Positions 18,387 through 26,783 of a stretch of 57,426 bases of DNA are shown here, piece after piece. Where the stretch lies: NCBI GenBank assembly GCA_014879655.1, contig JACSRS010000032.1:1-57426 (forward strand). Reading direction: 5' to 3'. Under the pieces are notes generated by a model. It saw only the letters and a list, made by a program, of their open reading frames with translations. It was not told the origin of the DNA and did no database searches. A program made the position numbers and the translations under genes. The first letter of the stretch is position 1; the number at the start of each line of letters is the position of its first letter. The DNA comes from Burkholderiaceae bacterium (GTDB lineage: Bacteria > Pseudomonadota > Gammaproteobacteria > Burkholderiales > Burkholderiaceae_C).

Positions 18387-20939
18387 ATGAACGACCAGCC
18401 GACCGAAGTCCAAGCTGCAGGCGGCTGGCCGCTGATTCTGGCCCGGATCGCCGCAGCGATGCACGCGCGCAAGGCCCATCCGGCCCGCACGGTGGTGGTC
18501 GTGCCCTATGCGCAGCTGATGCCGGAGGCCACGCGGCAGTGGGGGCGGCTGCAGCCCGACGGCTTTGCGCCGCGCTTCGAGACCACCCGCAACTGGGCGT
18601 CGCGGCTCGGCGCAGCGCCGCCCGGGGCCGACGACCTGAGCCTGGATCCGGCCCGCGACCGGCTGGTGGCGCGGTCGCTGATCGAGCGCGCCGGCCTGCG
18701 CCCGCAGCGCGAACTGCTGCTCGAACCGTTGCTGGAGGCCGCTGCCAGCCTGGCGCCGGTGGCCGCCGCGATACCGCCGACGCAGCGCACCGAATGGGCG
18801 ACCCGGCAGAAAATTCGCGCCTGCATTGGACTCGACGCTGACGCGATGCGGGTGGAGTCGGCTGTCACCCAGCTGGCGGTGGTCTGGGCGGCGAACAGCG
18901 CGTACCCGACCGACGTGCTGTTCGACGCGCGGGCGGCGCAGGCGCTGGAATGTGTGGTGCTGCTGCAGGGCTTCAGCGCCGATCCCTTGCTGCAGGCGCT
19001 GCTGGCGCACTGGGGCGCCTTGGCAGAAACACTGTCGCTGCCCGCTGCGTTCCCGGCCGCCGTGACCGGGACGCTGTCGCTGCATGCAGCCAGCGACGCC
19101 GAGGACGAGGCGCAGCGGGCCGCCGCCTGTGTGCTGCGGCACATCGAGGCCGGCCGGCAACCGGTGGCGCTGGCGGCGGTCGATCGGGTGCTGACGCGCC
19201 GGGTGCGCGCGATGCTGGGCGCGCTGCAGGTACCGGTGCGCGACGAGACGGGCTGGAAGCTCTCGACCACCAGGGCGGCCGCCAGCGTGATGGCGGCGCT
19301 GCGCGCCTGCGACGAACGCGCCGATGCCGACGCGGTGCTGGACTGGCTGAAGAACAGCCCGTCGGAGGATGGCGCGCAGGTGCAGCAGCTGGAGCGCGAC
19401 CTCCGCCGCGCAGGCGCGCGAGACTGGCGCTCGGCCGTTGCCCGTTTCAACCATGCGGCGGCGCCGGACGACGCAGCGCGGATCTGGCGCGATGGCGTGC
19501 AGGCCCGGCGCGCCGGCATGAGCGGACGCTTTTCGCTGGCGCAATGGCTGGACCGCACGCGCGAGCTGTTGCAGGCCGGTGGTCAATGGCCGGCGCTGCT
19601 GGCCGACCTGGCTGGCGCCGAACTCGTTCGCGTGCTGCGTCTGCAGGAGGGCGCACCGGCCGAACTGCAGAACCTGCCGGCGGCCGCGCAGAGCATGGAC
19701 CTGGGTGAGTTGATCGCCTGGGCCGAGCAGGCGCTTGAATCAGCGAGCTATGTGCCGGCCAATGCGGGCGGCGAGCCGGTCGTGATCCTGCCGCTCAGCC
19801 AGCTGCTGGGTCGGCCATTTGCCTCGCTTGTGGTGGCGGGCTGCGACGAACAGCGCCTGCCGTTGTCACCCGAGCCGCCCGGTCCGTGGACGCCGCAGCA
19901 GCGTGAGGCTCTGGGCCTGCCGTCGCGCGACGCGCTCGCACGGGCGAACCGGGACGCCTGGGCGCACGCGCTGCAGGTGCCGCAGGTCGACATCCTCTGG
20001 CGCGAAAGCGACGACGGTGGCGAGGCCTTGCTGCCCAGCGCGCTGGTGCGGCTGCTGCACACCGGCCCGCACAACCCTGGCCCGGGGCGCGCGCAGGACC
20101 CGCGAGCGCGGCGCGAAGTGCTTCCCGTGCCAACCGCACGGCCGCTGCCGGTTGGCGCTGCGCTGGTGCCGCCAACGCTGTCGGCAAGCGCCTATGCCGA
20201 CCTGCGCCGCTGCCCGTACCGGTTTTTTGCCCAGCGCCAGCTGGCGCTCGGTGAAGTCGACGAGATTGACACCGAACTTGACAAGCGCGATTTCGGCCAG
20301 TGGCTGCATGCGCTGCTGAAGATTTTTCACGACGCATTGGCGGCCCAACCGACGTCCGATGCCGGCGAGCGCCGTGCGCTGCTGGAGCAGGCCGCCAGTG
20401 CCGCAACCGCCCGCCAGGGGCTGGACGCCGCCGAGTTTCTGCCTTTTGCAGCAGCCTGGCCGCGCGTGCGCGACGGCTATCTGGAGTGGTTGCAGCTTTT
20501 TGAAGCCACCGGCGCGCGCTACGAACACGGCGAGCTGGACGCCGAGCAGGCGCTGGGTCGCGTCACGCTCAAGGGACGCATCGACCGCACCGACCGGTTC
20601 GATGGCGGCGCGCTGATGGTGCTGGACTACAAGACCGAGAGCCTGTCGGTCACCAAGGCGCGCGTGAAGCACCCGACCGAAGACACCCAGCTGCTGTTCT
20701 ACGCCGCCCTGCAGGACGCGGACCACTTGCGCGCCGCGTACATCAACATCGGCGAGAAAGACGGCACCACCGTCGTCGAGCAGACGGACGTGGTTGCCGC
20801 GCGTGACCTGCTGGTGGAGGGCGTGATCAGCGACATGAACCGCATCGCTGCCGGTCAGCCGCTGCCCGCGTACGGCGAAGGCGCGGTCTGTGAAACCTGT
20901 GGCGTGCGCGGCCTGTGCCGCAAGGACAGCTGGTCATGA
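18387..20939 (+). CDS. PD-(D/E)XK nuclease with AddB-like architecture (probable double-strand-break repair)
   Basis: Protein of 850 aa whose last third is a RecB/AddB-type nuclease: LKGRIDRTDRFDGGALMVLDYKTES contains the Asp...DYK catalytic residues. A cysteine in RRCPYRFFAQRQ and three more in VCETCGVRGLCRKD fit the four-cysteine 4Fe-4S staple of AddB nucleases. The N-terminal part resembles an inactivated helicase scaffold. It matches the class annotated as probable DNA repair protein in betaproteobacteria lacking recBCD. The stop overlaps the helicase start (ATGA), so the two products should form a complex. Confidence 0.82.
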   Translation: MNDQPTEVQAAGGWPLILARIAAAMHARKAHPARTVVVVPYAQLMPEATRQWGRLQPDGFAPRFETTRNWASRLGAAPPGADDLSLDPARDRLVARSLIERAGLRPQRELLLEPLLEAAASLAPVAAAIPPTQRTEWATRQKIRACIGLDADAMRVESAVTQLAVVWAANSAYPTDVLFDARAAQALECVVLLQGFSADPLLQALLAHWGALAETLSLPAAFPAAVTGTLSLHAASDAEDEAQRAAACVLRHIEAGRQPVALAAVDRVLTRRVRAMLGALQVPVRDETGWKLSTTRAAASVMAALRACDERADADAVLDWLKNSPSEDGAQVQQLERDLRRAGARDWRSAVARFNHAAAPDDAARIWRDGVQARRAGMSGRFSLAQWLDRTRELLQAGGQWPALLADLAGAELVRVLRLQEGAPAELQNLPAAAQSMDLGELIAWAEQALESASYVPANAGGEPVVILPLSQLLGRPFASLVVAGCDEQRLPLSPEPPGPWTPQQREALGLPSRDALARANRDAWAHALQVPQVDILWRESDDGGEALLPSALVRLLHTGPHNPGPGRAQDPRARREVLPVPTARPLPVGAALVPPTLSASAYADLRRCPYRFFAQRQLALGEVDEIDTELDKRDFGQWLHALLKIFHDALAAQPTSDAGERRALLEQAASAATARQGLDAAEFLPFAAAWPRVRDGYLEWLQLFEATGARYEHGELDAEQALGRVTLKGRIDRTDRFDGGALMVLDYKTESLSVTKARVKHPTEDTQLLFYAALQDADHLRAAYINIGEKDGTTVVEQTDVVAARDLLVEGVISDMNRIAAGQPLPAYGEGAVCETCGVRGLCRKDSWS

Positions 20940-23900
20940 AGCCCGCCTACGAAGTCAATGGCAAGCCGGTCGATCGCGCCGGCTTCTACGCGCTCGCCTG
21001 CGACCCGGCGCGCAGTGTGGCGGTCGAAGCCTGCGCCGGGGCCGGCAAGACCTGGATGCTGGTCTCGCGCATCGTTCGGGCGCTGCTCGAAGGTGTGCCG
21101 CCGCAGGACATTCTGGCCATCACCTTCACCCGCAAGGCCGCCGGAGAAATGCGACAGCGTCTGGCCGAGTGGCTCTCCGAGTTCGCCAGCGCCGATGCCC
21201 CCAGGCTGCAAGACGAGCTGATTTCAAGAGGAATGGGCGCGAAGCCAGCGTCAGATCGTGTGGAGATGCTGCGAACGTTGCAGCAGAAGGTGCTGGAAGC
21301 CGGGCGCCCGGTGCCGATTCGGACCTTCCACAGCTGGTTTGCCGCCTTGCTGGGCACGGCGCCGTTGTCGGTGTTGACGGCGCTGGGGTTTCCCGCGCGC
21401 TACACACTGCTGGAGGACGACAGCGAGGCGGTGGCGCTTGTCTGGCGGCGCTTTTTTGCGCGGTTGACCGCCGATGAAGCGGCCCAGGCTGATTACCGTG
21501 CGTTGGTGGCGGTGCACGGGCGTTCGCAAGCCAGCGCAGCGTTGGCGGCCGCCTTGCAGCGCCGCGTGGAGTTCAGTCTGGCCGATGCCACCGGTGTGGT
21601 GGAGAACTCCGTTCCGTCATTTGAAGGCATTTTTCCGGCGCTGGCCGGGCTCGATGATCCGCAGGCCTGGTTGCAGGACGAACCACAGGCGCGGCCGCTG
21701 TTGCTGGCGGCTGCCAGTGCGCTGGGCAGCGCCAGCCAGGTCAGCTACAGCGCCAAGGGCCGCGAACTGGAGACAGCCCTGTCTGCCGGCGACTGGGCCG
21801 GGGTGGTGACGGCCCTGCTGACGCAAAAAGGCGATCCGCGCAAGTTCAGCGACAAACTCGCCGGCATCGATGCCGTGCGTGAAGCACAGGCTGCTGTCCA
21901 GCAGGTGCTGCAGGCCGACGCCCAGCACCAGGCCTGGCTGCACCAGCAGCGAATGACGCGGCTGACAAGGTTGCTCGTTGCCGAGTTTTCGGCGCTCAAG
22001 CGCGAGCACGGCTGGATCGACATGAATGACGTGGAGCGCGGCGCGCAGATCATGCTGGCCGATCCGCTGCTCAGCGGCTGGGTGCAGCAGCGGCTCGATG
22101 CCCGCGTTCGCCACCTGCTGATTGACGAGTTCCAGGACACCAGCCCGCTGCAGTGGCAGGCGCTGCACGCCTGGCTGCAGTCCTATGTAGGGGCGGGCGG
22201 TGGCGCGCTGGCGCCCAGCGTCTTTATCGTCGGCGACCCCAAACAGAGCATTTACCGCTTCCGCCGCGCCGAGCCGCAGGTGTTCCGGGCGGCGCAGGCT
22301 TTTGTCCGCGACGGTCTCGGTGGCGATCTGCTCAGCTGCGATCACACCCGGCGCAACGCGCCTGCCGTGATCGACACGGTCAACGCGGTGATGACCCGGG
22401 CGCAGGAAGTCGGTGCATACGCAGGCTTTCGCGCCCACAGCACCGAATCGGCGGCGGCCGGCCAGGTGCTGGCCTTGCCGCAGATTCCGCGCGATGGACA
22501 GGCGAATCCCGAAAGTGCCGGAGAGTCCGGTGAAGGCAGCGAAGGCGACGGCGAGGGCGTGCTGAGGTGGCGCGACAGCCTGACCACGCCGCAGGTGCTG
22601 CCTCAGGACAGTCTGCGCGTGCTCGAATGCCGGCAGGCGGCTGCCTGGCTGGCCGGTCGCATCGCCGACGGGCTGCCGCCGCAATCCGTGATGGTGCTGT
22701 CACGCCGACGCGATCGGCTGTCGCTGATGCAGGACGCGCTGCGCAACCTGCACATTGCCACCGAGCAGCCCGAAAAGACCGACCTCACCGATGCGCCCGA
22801 GGTGCTCGACCTGATTGCGCTGATCGACGTGCTGGTGTCGCCGGGTCATGACCTGTCGCTGGCGCGGGCGCTGAAGTCGCCGCTGTTCGGTCTGGCCGAC
22901 GACGACCTGGTGCAATTGGCGCTGCTGCGGCGCACGGCCCGCGCGGCGGTTGTGGCGGACGCTTCACCCAGCTGGCTGGACGTGTTGCTGACGACACCGT
23001 CACTGCCGCCGCCGCTGGCGCAGGCGGCCGTGAACCTGCGGCGCTACAAGGGCTGGGTCGACATCTTGCCGCCACACGATGCACTTGATGCCATCTATCA
23101 CCATGGCGACGTGCTGGCGCGCTTTGCGGCCGCCGTGCCAGCCGCCGCCCGCTCACAGGTGCTGACGAGGCTGCGCGCGCTGCTGTCGGCATCGCTGGCG
23201 CTGGAGGGCGGGCGTTTTCTCACGCCCTATGCGCTGGTGCGGGCCTTCCGCAAGGGCGGCATCAAGGCGCCGGCTGGCGCGCAGTCGCAAGCGGTGCGGC
23301 TGCTGACCATTCACGGCGCCAAAGGACTGGAAGCTGACCTGGTGTTGCTGCTCGACGCCGACGCCGAGCCGCCGAAAAGCCGGACCATGGACGTGCTGGT
23401 CGACTGGCCGGGCGAGCTGCCCGCCCCACGGCAACTGGTTTTTCTCGCCAGCGAGTCCCGGCCACCTGCCAGCGCCGCCGATCTGCTGGCGGCCGAGCTG
23501 GTCGAGCGCGCCCGGGAAGAACTCAACGGACTGTACGTCGCCATGACCCGCGCCCGCACGCAACTGGTGGTCTCCAGCAGCGAGCCGTTTCGCGGCAGTG
23601 ACGGCACGGCCTGGAAGCGGCTCCTGCCTCTGGCTCAACCTGTGCCAGCCGGGCCGGCGCCGCAGCCGGACGGCGATGGCACGGCGGCGGGGCAGGGAGG
23701 TACAGCCGCATTGGAGCCGCTTTTCATGCCTTTTCTGGCAAAACCCAGCGTCAAATCGTCATTTGATGCTCCTGATTCAGGATTTTCAGGTGATTCGTCC
23801 GGACCGACACCTGCGACCGATTCCGACGCCTCCCGCATCGGTCAGGCCATGCACGCGCTGCTGGAGAGCCTGCAGGGTGCGCCGCCGCCCGGCGCCGGCG

Positions 23901-24298
23901 AGCCATTCGCAGCTGACGCTCTGGCACGGGTGAGCCGCGACTTTGCCCTGACTGCCGAGATGGCCAGCACTGCAGCAGCGATGGCCACGCGCATCCTGCG
24001 GGGTGAAGGCGCCTGGTGCTGGGATGCAGCGCTGCTTGACTGGCAGGGCAATGAGGTCACCGTCATGCATCAGGGCCAGACGCTGCGGATTGACCGGCTG
24101 GTGCGCCGGCGCCTGGCCGGCGAAGCGGGCGAATGGTGGGTGCTGGACTTCAAGAGTGCGGCCCGCCCCGGCGAGCAAGCGGCGTTGCTGGAGCAGCTGC
24201 GCCGCTATCGCACGGCCGTGCAGGCGGCCAACCCGGGCGAGCCGGTTCGCGGCGCGCTGCTGGGCAGCGACGGGCGGCTGGTTGAGGTGAGCGGCTGA
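20936..24298 (+). CDS. UvrD/Rep-family helicase-nuclease with AddA-like architecture
   Basis: Superfamily 1 helicase of 1120 aa. Motifs in order: Walker A ACAGAGKTWML, Ia TFTRKAAGEM, II LLIDEFQDTSPLQW, III VGDPKQSIYRFRRAEP, V TIHGAKGLEADLVLL, VI YVAMTRARTQLV. A C-terminal nuclease-like region carries LRIDRLV and WVLDFKS. The start at ATG 20936 is set by the ATGA overlap with the preceding nuclease gene. Interspersed repeat copy B (23744-23778) encodes residues about 937-948 in the linker before the nuclease region. It likely replaces RecBCD/AddAB in end resection; that role is inference. Confidence 0.85.
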   Translation: MKPAYEVNGKPVDRAGFYALACDPARSVAVEACAGAGKTWMLVSRIVRALLEGVPPQDILAITFTRKAAGEMRQRLAEWLSEFASADAPRLQDELISRGMGAKPASDRVEMLRTLQQKVLEAGRPVPIRTFHSWFAALLGTAPLSVLTALGFPARYTLLEDDSEAVALVWRRFFARLTADEAAQADYRALVAVHGRSQASAALAAALQRRVEFSLADATGVVENSVPSFEGIFPALAGLDDPQAWLQDEPQARPLLLAAASALGSASQVSYSAKGRELETALSAGDWAGVVTALLTQKGDPRKFSDKLAGIDAVREAQAAVQQVLQADAQHQAWLHQQRMTRLTRLLVAEFSALKREHGWIDMNDVERGAQIMLADPLLSGWVQQRLDARVRHLLIDEFQDTSPLQWQALHAWLQSYVGAGGGALAPSVFIVGDPKQSIYRFRRAEPQVFRAAQAFVRDGLGGDLLSCDHTRRNAPAVIDTVNAVMTRAQEVGAYAGFRAHSTESAAAGQVLALPQIPRDGQANPESAGESGEGSEGDGEGVLRWRDSLTTPQVLPQDSLRVLECRQAAAWLAGRIADGLPPQSVMVLSRRRDRLSLMQDALRNLHIATEQPEKTDLTDAPEVLDLIALIDVLVSPGHDLSLARALKSPLFGLADDDLVQLALLRRTARAAVVADASPSWLDVLLTTPSLPPPLAQAAVNLRRYKGWVDILPPHDALDAIYHHGDVLARFAAAVPAAARSQVLTRLRALLSASLALEGGRFLTPYALVRAFRKGGIKAPAGAQSQAVRLLTIHGAKGLEADLVLLLDADAEPPKSRTMDVLVDWPGELPAPRQLVFLASESRPPASAADLLAAELVERAREELNGLYVAMTRARTQLVVSSSEPFRGSDGTAWKRLLPLAQPVPAGPAPQPDGDGTAAGQGGTAALEPLFMPFLAKPSVKSSFDAPDSGFSGDSSGPTPATDSDASRIGQAMHALLESLQGAPPPGAGEPFAADALARVSRDFALTAEMASTAAAMATRILRGEGAWCWDAALLDWQGNEVTVMHQGQTLRIDRLVRRRLAGEAGEWWVLDFKSAARPGEQAALLEQLRRYRTAVQAANPGEPVRGALLGSDGRLVEVSG
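23744..23778 (-). repeat. Interspersed short repeat, copy B, inside the AddA-like helicase gene
   Basis: Read on the minus strand it gives TGAATCAGGAGCATC, then AAATGACGATTTGACGCTGG, matching the other copies. It is translated in the plus-strand frame as a Ser/Asp-rich linker (SVKSSFDAPDS). Confidence 0.7.
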
Positions 24299-24326
24299 CG
24301 CGCGCATCGGCTGCGAGAATCAGCCG

Positions 24327-25667
24327 ATGAACGTTTCAATGACCCACACGGCGCAACCGCAGACCGGTGCACCCCGGACGGTGGCCGTCATCGGCGGCGG
24401 CCCGGCCGGCCTGATGGCGGCGCAGCTGCTGTCCGATGCCGGCATCGCGGTGCAGTTGTTCGACGCCATGCCCTCGGTCGGCCGCAAGTTCCTGCTGGCC
24501 GGCAAGGGCGGGCTGAACCTGACGCACGCCGAGGGCGCCGAAGCCTTTGCGACACGATTCGAGGCGCGCCAGAGCGTCATTGCGCCAATGCTGGCGCAGT
24601 TCGGTGCGGATCAGGTTCGCGCCTGGGCCGAGTCGCTGGGCGTGCAAACCTTCGTCGGCAGCTCGGGGCGCGTGTTTCCGGTCGACATGAAGGCCGCGCC
24701 ACTGCTGCGTGCCTGGCTGCACCGGCTGCGTCACCCCGCAGGCGAGGGCGCTGCTGCAGCTGTGCCGGTGCAGTTCCTGATGCGCCATCGCTGGCTGGGA
24801 CTGGAGGAGGGCGCACTGGTGTTCGCGACGCCAGCCGGGCGCCAGACGCTGAAGCCGTCAGCGACGGTGCTGGCGCTGGGCGGCGGCAGCTGGTCGCGAC
24901 TGGGTTCCGACGGCGCCTGGGTGCCGTGGCTCGCGGCCGCCGGCGTGCCGGTGGCGCCGCTCAGACCCTCCAATTGCGGCTTCGACGTGGGCGCATCGCG
25001 GGCCGCCGGGTCGGACGTCGCGGGCTGGACGCCGCACTTTGCCAGCCGCTTTGCCGGTCAGCCGTTCAAGTCGGTGGCGATCCGCTTCGTCAACCGCGAC
25101 GGCCGGGTGTTTGCGCGCAAGGGCGAATTTGTCGCCACCGCCACCGGCGTGGAGGGCAGCCTGATCTATGCGGCTTCGAACCTGCTGCGTGACGAGATCG
25201 ACGCCACCGGACGCGCCACTTTCGAGATCGACCTGCTGCCCGACCTTCCGCCGAGCCGCGTGCTGGCCGGCGTGGCCCATCCGCGCGGATCGCGCAGCCT
25301 CTCCAGCCACCTGAAAAGCCGGCTGGGTCTGGACGGAATCAAGATGGCGCTGCTTCACGAGCTGCTGCCAAAGGAAGCGCTGGCCCAGCCCGAGCGGCTG
25401 GCCGCCGCCATCAAGGCCTTGCCGGTCACGCTGATCGCTGCGCGTCCGCTGGACGAAGCCATCAGCACCGCAGGCGGCGTGCCTTTTGAAGCGCTGGATG
25501 CCAACCTGATGTTGAGCGCGCTGCCGGGTGTGTTCTGCGCCGGTGAAATGCTCGACTGGGAAGCGCCGACCGGCGGCTACCTGATCACCGCCAGCCTCTC
25601 CACCGGCCGCCGCGCGGCGCAGGGGGTGCTGTCCTGGCTGGAACAATCGGCAAATGTAAATACGTAA
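24327..25667 (+). CDS. FAD-dependent flavoprotein (HI0933/BaiN-like, NAD(P)/FAD oxidoreductase)
   Basis: Protein of 446 aa with a Rossmann dinucleotide loop VAVIGGGPAGLMAAQLLSDA at the N-terminus, followed by SVGRKFLLAGKGGLNLTHAE, the hallmark of the HI0933 family. A second glycine-rich strand lies in ALGGGSWSRLGSDG, and the C-terminal FAD-contact segment is FCAGEMLDWEAPTGGYLI. The reaction is unknown for most of the family. The start could be Met 24327 or Met 24339. The gene ends in an AT-rich patch that runs into dusA. Confidence 0.85.
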   Translation: MNVSMTHTAQPQTGAPRTVAVIGGGPAGLMAAQLLSDAGIAVQLFDAMPSVGRKFLLAGKGGLNLTHAEGAEAFATRFEARQSVIAPMLAQFGADQVRAWAESLGVQTFVGSSGRVFPVDMKAAPLLRAWLHRLRHPAGEGAAAAVPVQFLMRHRWLGLEEGALVFATPAGRQTLKPSATVLALGGGSWSRLGSDGAWVPWLAAAGVPVAPLRPSNCGFDVGASRAAGSDVAGWTPHFASRFAGQPFKSVAIRFVNRDGRVFARKGEFVATATGVEGSLIYAASNLLRDEIDATGRATFEIDLLPDLPPSRVLAGVAHPRGSRSLSSHLKSRLGLDGIKMALLHELLPKEALAQPERLAAAIKALPVTLIAARPLDEAISTAGGVPFEALDANLMLSALPGVFCAGEMLDWEAPTGGYLITASLSTGRRAAQGVLSWLEQSANVNT

Positions 25668-25690
25668 ATATTTATACACATCAGAAAGTT

Positions 25691-26674
25691 ATGACTGATT
25701 TCTCACCTTGGAGATTAAGTGTCGCGCCGATGATGGACTGGACGGATCGGCACTGCCGCTACTTCCACCGGCTGTTGACGCAGCACACCCGCCTGTACAC
25801 CGAGATGGTGACCACCGGCGCGCTGCGCCATGGCAGCCTGCGCCGGCACCTGCGCTTTCATGAGGAAGAGCACCCGGTGGCGCTTCAGCTGGGCGGCAGC
25901 GAGCCTGAGGACCTGGCTTTTGCCGCAAAACTGGGGCAGGAATGGGGCTACGACGAGATCAACCTGAACTGCGGCTGCCCCAGCGAGCGGGTGCAGCGCG
26001 GCGCGTTCGGCGCCTGCCTGATGGCCGAGCCGGCGCTGGTGGCCGATGGCGTGAAGGCCATGGTTGACGTGGTGGACATCCCGGTCACCGTCAAGCACCG
26101 CATCGGCGTGGATCGGATCGAGAGCTACGATTTCGTGCGCGATTTCGTCGGCCAGGTGAGCGAGGCAGGTTGCCAGGTGTTCATCGTGCATGCGCGCAAT
26201 GCCTGGCTGCAGGGCCTCTCCCCGAAAGAAAACCGCGAAATTCCGCCGCTGCGCTACGAGATGGTCTACCAGCTCAAACGCGACTTCCCGCACCTGACGA
26301 TCTGCCTGAACGGCGGCGTGACCAGCAACGCGCAGATCGCCACGCATCTGCGGCACGTGGACGGCGTCATGGTCGGGCGCGAGGCCTATCACAACCCCTG
26401 GCTGATGGCCGGCTGGGACCACGAATTCTTCGGCGAACCGGCGTCTGCGCTGACGCGCGAAGCAGTCGAAGAGGCGATGGTGGCCTACATGGAGCGCGAG
26501 GCGGTGGATGACGACTGCCCCTGGTACCCGATTGCCCGCCACATGCTGGGCTTGCGCCACAGCCTGCGCGGCGCCCGGCGCTGGCGCCAGATCTGGAGCG
26601 ACCACCATCTGAAGCCGCTGCCGCCGAGAGCGGTGATGGCGCAGGCCTGGCAGGGGGACCCCCAGCCGGTCTGA
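25691..26674 (+). CDS. dusA: tRNA-dihydrouridine(20/20a) synthase DusA
   Basis: FMN enzyme that reduces uridine in the tRNA D-loop, 327 aa. It starts with LSVAPMMDWTDRHCRYF, carries the catalytic Cys in NLNCGCPSERVQRGAFGAC, and shows KHRIGVD, FIVHARNAWLQGLSPKENR and the FMN-phosphate loop NGGVTS...GVMVGREAYHNPW. AGAAAG lies ahead of the ATG. The leader (25650-25690) is strongly AT-rich and contains TGTAAATA and TATTTATACA as an imperfect inverted pair. Confidence 0.95.
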   Translation: MTDFSPWRLSVAPMMDWTDRHCRYFHRLLTQHTRLYTEMVTTGALRHGSLRRHLRFHEEEHPVALQLGGSEPEDLAFAAKLGQEWGYDEINLNCGCPSERVQRGAFGACLMAEPALVADGVKAMVDVVDIPVTVKHRIGVDRIESYDFVRDFVGQVSEAGCQVFIVHARNAWLQGLSPKENREIPPLRYEMVYQLKRDFPHLTICLNGGVTSNAQIATHLRHVDGVMVGREAYHNPWLMAGWDHEFFGEPASALTREAVEEAMVAYMEREAVDDDCPWYPIARHMLGLRHSLRGARRWRQIWSDHHLKPLPPRAVMAQAWQGDPQPV

Positions 26675-26703
26675 AACCATTTTTTTTGCTATTTTTGGAC
26701 TCA

Positions 26704-26740
26704 ACCCAGCGTCAAATGGCTTTTTGTTGCTATCGAATCA
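26704..26740 (-). repeat. Interspersed short repeat, copy C
   Basis: The minus strand reads GATTCGATAGCAACAAAAAG then CCATTTGACGCTGGG. It lies in the 109-base spacer between dusA and the carboxypeptidase gene, next to T8 and T5 runs at 26680-26700. Confidence 0.8.
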
Positions 26741-26783
26741 GTAAATTTTTCGGGCTTTCGGGCAGATGATGGAGTGCCAATCG

